Part shown: one piece after another, positions 60,264 to 64,000 of the stretch | How the letters are laid out: each line of letters opens with the position of its first letter | Numbering within the stretch: position 1 is the stretch's first letter | Assembly (NCBI GenBank): GCA_000469685.2 | Contig: LS997566.1 | Coordinates: forward strand, 16,405,045 to 16,469,044 | From: Haemonchus contortus | Lineage: Eukaryota; Nematoda; Chromadorea; Rhabditida; Trichostrongylidae | Length of the DNA: 64,000 bases | Direction of reading: 5' to 3' | Position numbers and translations under genes: made by a program | Notes under the pieces: generated by a model | What the model saw: the letters and a program-made list of their open reading frames with translations, nothing else | Databases searched by the model: none | Told to the model about the DNA's origin: nothing

Positions 60264-60938
60264 TTCCCGGCGACCTCCAAGTACGGCGGCTCAATCATGC
60301 CTAATCAGATGGGCGCACTTGGCCCTCACGCAGGGTTGTTCCCAAGTCACTTTCCCTACTCTTCCTTCCCCTCGCTAACTTGACGTTGGAAAGGCGGTCC
60401 ACCAATCCCCTATCGACAAACTGCTTTGGGTGGCTTTGAAGGTAAAGTGCTTCTGTTCTCGTCTTGATATGTTGCCAAATCGGCTATAAACGGAATTTCT
60501 CAGATGAGGATTGACGGCGTTTCTACCCCTTCAAAGGTAACCAGTCATTTTTCATCAACGGGACAAATGAAAAGCATGTCCATTGTGTTGCTTGTGGCTA
60601 CGAATCAAAAATGAATGCATTGTACTTCGTTGCGGCTCGGGCTAGGGTAATAACTGAAAGGAAAGAAAAGGGTTGAGGTGCTAGAGCATGAGCAAATTTT
60701 GTTTCGTTGAATTTTAATGCTTACAGAAATATCAGGAATACCTTTCTTAGGTTTACACATGGTTCCCGGGCCACATTACATGAATTCTGTAAAAATCTCA
60801 GACCACCGCTGGAGTTTCGTCATTCGCCTGTCAAATTCCGCAATCCACTAAGTTCATCTAACTCATGCGCTCGCTAGCGGTCAAGGAGATGACCTCGATG
60901 TCGCAAGAAGCCCTCTGAGCCCGTCTTTCTGAGAATTA

Positions 60939-61466
60939 CCTTCGAAGGCATAGTTCACCATAATTTCGGGTTACCCATTTTTACTCGAAAAGTGGAAGTT
61001 TAGTTCAAGAACAGTTCATCGGTAGTGAAGAAAGCGGGAGAGTTCGCCGAATTCAAGAAAAATTTGGCTCCTCAAAAAAGGTCAAAAAAGGGAAAATAGG
61101 GTTTGGACGAGATTGCCATGAAGGAAACAACATGGAAGGGGTATCCGGACGAGATTTCAGTTATTGCGATTGCACAAAGAGCTGACTGTCAAGCCAGAAC
61201 TGTAAAAAAGTGCCTTTTACTGTCGCTATGGGTCATGGCAAGTTGTTTGAACTTCCTACATGGGGACCGCTGTGAATAATGCAGCCTCTACGATGCCATT
61301 GAAACTCGTCCGCGTGTACACACGGCACAGTCTTTGAGCCTTCATAACTCCATAACCAGGCCCTTTTTCAGCCTAATAGCGCCAAATATGATATACGAGG
61401 GGACCTCGAACTCATCTTATAGGGAAATCTAAGAGATCATTTTTATCGTGAACTGTGACTTTGAAG
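60939..61466 (-). mobile_element. MITE-like inverted-repeat element, copy D
   Basis: The clearest ends in the family. The left end is CCTTCGAAGGCATAGTTCACC and the right end TTATCGTGAACTGTGACTTT is its inverted partner, over about 24 bp. The interior is collinear with copy C in the same orientation (GTCGCTATGGGTCATGGCAA, then TATGATATACGAGGGGACC). About 528 bp and non-coding. Confidence 0.75.
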
Positions 61467-62680
61467 TCGTTCGAAATAGAGGCTGACCGAAAAAAAAAAA
61501 ACAAATTACTAGCAACAGCACAATCCAACGAACAACAGTGTACCGGTGGCATAGCCGATTCGAAAATGGTGTCTTTTCTCACAAAGATGATCATCTTTAC
61601 CGTCCACTCACCTTCACTCTGAGTAATGTTGGTGCAGTTGATGAGTAGCATCCCAGCATCCCAGACAGAATAGCCGCTCTTTGGTTAAGAGCTTCGACTA
61701 CAGCAACAATAATGTCCACCTCCTTGAATTAGGGAAGATCTGGTAATGGGGCCTAGGATACCACAGTAAGGCCCCATGTGTTGAGTTACCAACACCTTCG
61801 CGCACGGTCTGATATCGCCCTACTCCTCTTAGATATCACCGAATTTTTGATTGACTATCTATCATGGAAGCTGTCAATGAGAACTGCGCTGTCACCCATG
61901 CAGTCCTTCCAATAGCGGCTCAGCTACCCTAGTCCTAGATCTTCGTCGCTGAAGCCGAAGTTCATCCAAAAAAGGCTCTTTCATGCGGACGAGATTTAAG
62001 ACGAGTTGTACGCCGGGGTAACTGCTTGGCAATGCTACACTTAACAAAGGTATCTGATCTATGAAATTTGACCTCGTGGCTTGCAAGATAAAAGAAAAAC
62101 AAAACAGAATTTATTTTTCTTGTGAGAGCAGCTGACATCAAATTTTGAAGGAGGAAAAAAATCAAGAGCTCTCGGCTGGACAATTCCTCCTAATTCACCC
62201 TACTGTCCTGTTCTTGCACCAAAGGATTGCCCCACATTCTGCTTTCTAGACCACTTTTCAGAAAAAAGGCACGCCCTAACAGACACGAACTCAAAAGTTA
62301 CATTTATCCTTTCAAACACAGGTCAGTGGAGTTTTTTGGGAGAGCTTATAATTACCTAAGCGTTGGCCCTATGTTGTAGATAGCAAGGGCGCACATTGTG
62401 TTGATTAAGTATGTCCAAGAAAAAATTGAAGGGGTTCAGGAATTGTGCCAACTTGTTCCTGTTCTTATAGAAGTGTTTTGGCTCGAGCATCGAGCTTCTG
62501 TCAACATATCTATCCACGAGAAACCAACATACAGCTCATTGTCAGACCTGAAATTGTTTCCCTCCTTGAAATCCTATCCTGTTGTTTTTCTCAGGTAAGT
62601 TGTTCCATTCAAAACAAATGTCTAATAAGATGCATCTTGGACTTCTGCTGTTCTTCATTCCCGTGAACTAACTATGTAGG

Positions 62681-62941
62681 AAGGATAAATTCTTTAGAAG
62701 TTAATAAGTCAATCTAGTCTGAGGGATGAGCCCTGCATTCGACTCCCATCAAGATTTTTTGTGGCATATTGACCGCGTATGTGGCCTATACAATGACTTG
62801 CAATGGCCAGCCGATGTACAGGTCAATCTTCTTCCCAGACGAGTCTGATACCAATTGAAACCGACCCAGGCGGATAATGAGATTCCAACCCGTGACATGC
62901 GTGTATAATAGGGCCCATTCGCCACTACACCACCTCCGCCC
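62681..62941 (-). repeat. tRNA-derived SINE, minus orientation
   Basis: The tail is GGAAGGATAAATTC, the body has CAATGACTTGCAATGGCC and CAGACGAGTCTGATACC, and the head ends CACTACACCACCTCCGCCC. The B-box is slightly decayed (GGGTTGGAATC on the minus strand). It is shortened in the middle. Confidence 0.75.
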
Positions 62942-63499
62942 TTAATTTCGTGGTATACCGAAAAAAGAATTGCTCAACACACTACTCATATTCATCTTCT
63001 TCCCATCTTTACGGGGTGAGAAAGGGACGATTTGAGCAAACATTCTCTATTTCTAGAGGTAATCCAGGCTCATGGGCATCGGCTACCTTGACATCGCCCA
63101 CCAAACCAACCAAGTTTTTGTGCGTTTGGAAATATTAAGGACTCTTGGCTAGACAATTCAACTGTGCAACACTGCGAGTTAGTTCCATAATCGGCGAACG
63201 TGCTGATCCGCAATAATAATATTATTGCATAAGGACAGCTAAGCAAGATCATCCGTTACTAATGTACTAACCGTGTAGCGTAGTGCTACACTTCGCGCGG
63301 AAGTGAGGTAAGCATATCTTTTGAATTTCGGGCATTTTTCGTGCATTCCTGATAGAACGTCAGAAACGCTACAGCAGAGAAGGCGCTTGGTGGGATATTG
63401 TGCCAACAACATACTTAGAGCCATTTTCAGGCCTTTGAAAACGACGAGTCGTTGGCCAGAATAAAAATTTCCACCTAACAACCTCGAGGCAAAAGCAAA

Positions 63500-63840
63500 A
63501 TTAACAGTTTCAAGAACAACAGAAATGCCGAGGTTTCAATACGAGAAAACTTGGAATTGAATGTATGGGTTCACTTTGCTCGAGAATTTTCCAGCGAGTG
63601 GTTAATGCAGTAGTTTGAAGGTAACTCTGCGAGAAAATGTGGAGGATGAAAAAGCACTGAATTTGACGGCACATTGTTAAGTGTGAGAACGTGCATTGTC
63701 GTGATGGAAGACAAATTTTTGCTACTTTTTCGGTCGTTTGACCTGAATGAAGCTGAGCGTGGTAAACGTCGCTGTTCTTACTGCACTGCCTTTTTTGCAT
63801 GGATATCGTCATTGTTAACATCATGTAAATTGCACTAGGA
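63500..63840 (-). pseudogene. Mariner-type transposase remnant
   Basis: On the minus strand one frame reads VFHHDNARSHT (about 63675-63708), the block around the second catalytic Asp of mariner transposases, and then hits a stop. Neighbouring sequence is open in other frames, so several frameshifts and stops are present. The catalytic third block is not recognisable, and no terminal repeats were found within the window. A decayed copy of a different mariner lineage from the one at 3.3-4.2 kb. Confidence 0.6.
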
Positions 63841-64000
63841 GCAGAAACCGTTTGAGAAATTCAGAAAGCTCGAACGATTCCACTTTCGCACCCTCAAACA
63901 CTTCACATCGTCGTCCTAACGTGAGCTTCTTTCGGATTCCCTTCTGTGTCCATACGCTGTGACACAGAACTTTTTAATCGACATTTCTGAAGAGAGGCGA

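Larger units (their letters stand above)
57293..63499. other. Gene-free stretch with repeats
   Basis: No supported gene. It contains a MITE-like copy (60939-61466), a SINE (62681-62941) and a C13 run (60251-60263). A possible further, very diverged MITE end lies near 58207 (TACAGCCACAGTTCATGATC). Confidence 0.5.

Noticed and set aside
1..64000. CRISPR array, prokaryotic defence or operon-like system
   Set aside because: All firm genes are intron-containing nematode genes; no direct-repeat/spacer array or bacterial gene cluster is present.

Overview
The window reads as nuclear DNA of a clade V nematode, probably a strongylid (hookworm-like) parasite. The reasons are a cuticle collagen of the nematode type, a TOMM-20 protein close to the Caenorhabditis form with a probable spliced-leader acceptor just before its start, TTTTCAG-type splice acceptors, long introns, and many degraded DNA transposons and tRNA-derived SINEs.

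Layout. 1-5.3 kb holds no gene but has two copies of a ~0.5 kb inverted-repeat element and a rearranged mariner/Tc1-type element with ~220 bp arms. 5.3-11.4 kb (+) is a four-exon gene for a ~153-residue two-pass membrane protein of unknown function. 12.7-13.8 kb (+) is a compact three-exon cuticle collagen that I assign to SQT-3. 17.8-21.5 kb (+) is the five-exon mitochondrial import receptor gene tomm-20. 23.8-45.2 kb (-) is a very large two-pore-domain potassium channel gene (TWK/K2P family). I could assemble 14 coding exons covering both pore loops, all four membrane spans and the stop codon; its 5' end is unresolved and lies upstream of 45.2 kb. 45-64 kb has no gene I can support firmly: only isolated exon-like open stretches, SINEs, an inverted-repeat element and a mariner transposase remnant.

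The first three genes are co-directional but widely spaced, so they are not an operon. tomm-20 and the channel gene converge tail to tail across about 2.3 kb. The collagen/tomm-20 neighbourhood recalls the C. elegans F23H12 region (sqt-3 and tomm-20), which would be retained microsynteny. The most unusual structures are the rearranged mobile elements: a fold-back mariner whose two arms both carry the transposase C-terminus, and a long-inverted-repeat element inside the last channel intron carrying a frameshifted IS1595/Merlin-like transposase. There is also a pair of inverted SINEs in the next channel intron. I see no CRISPR array, rRNA, prokaryotic system or intact tRNA gene.
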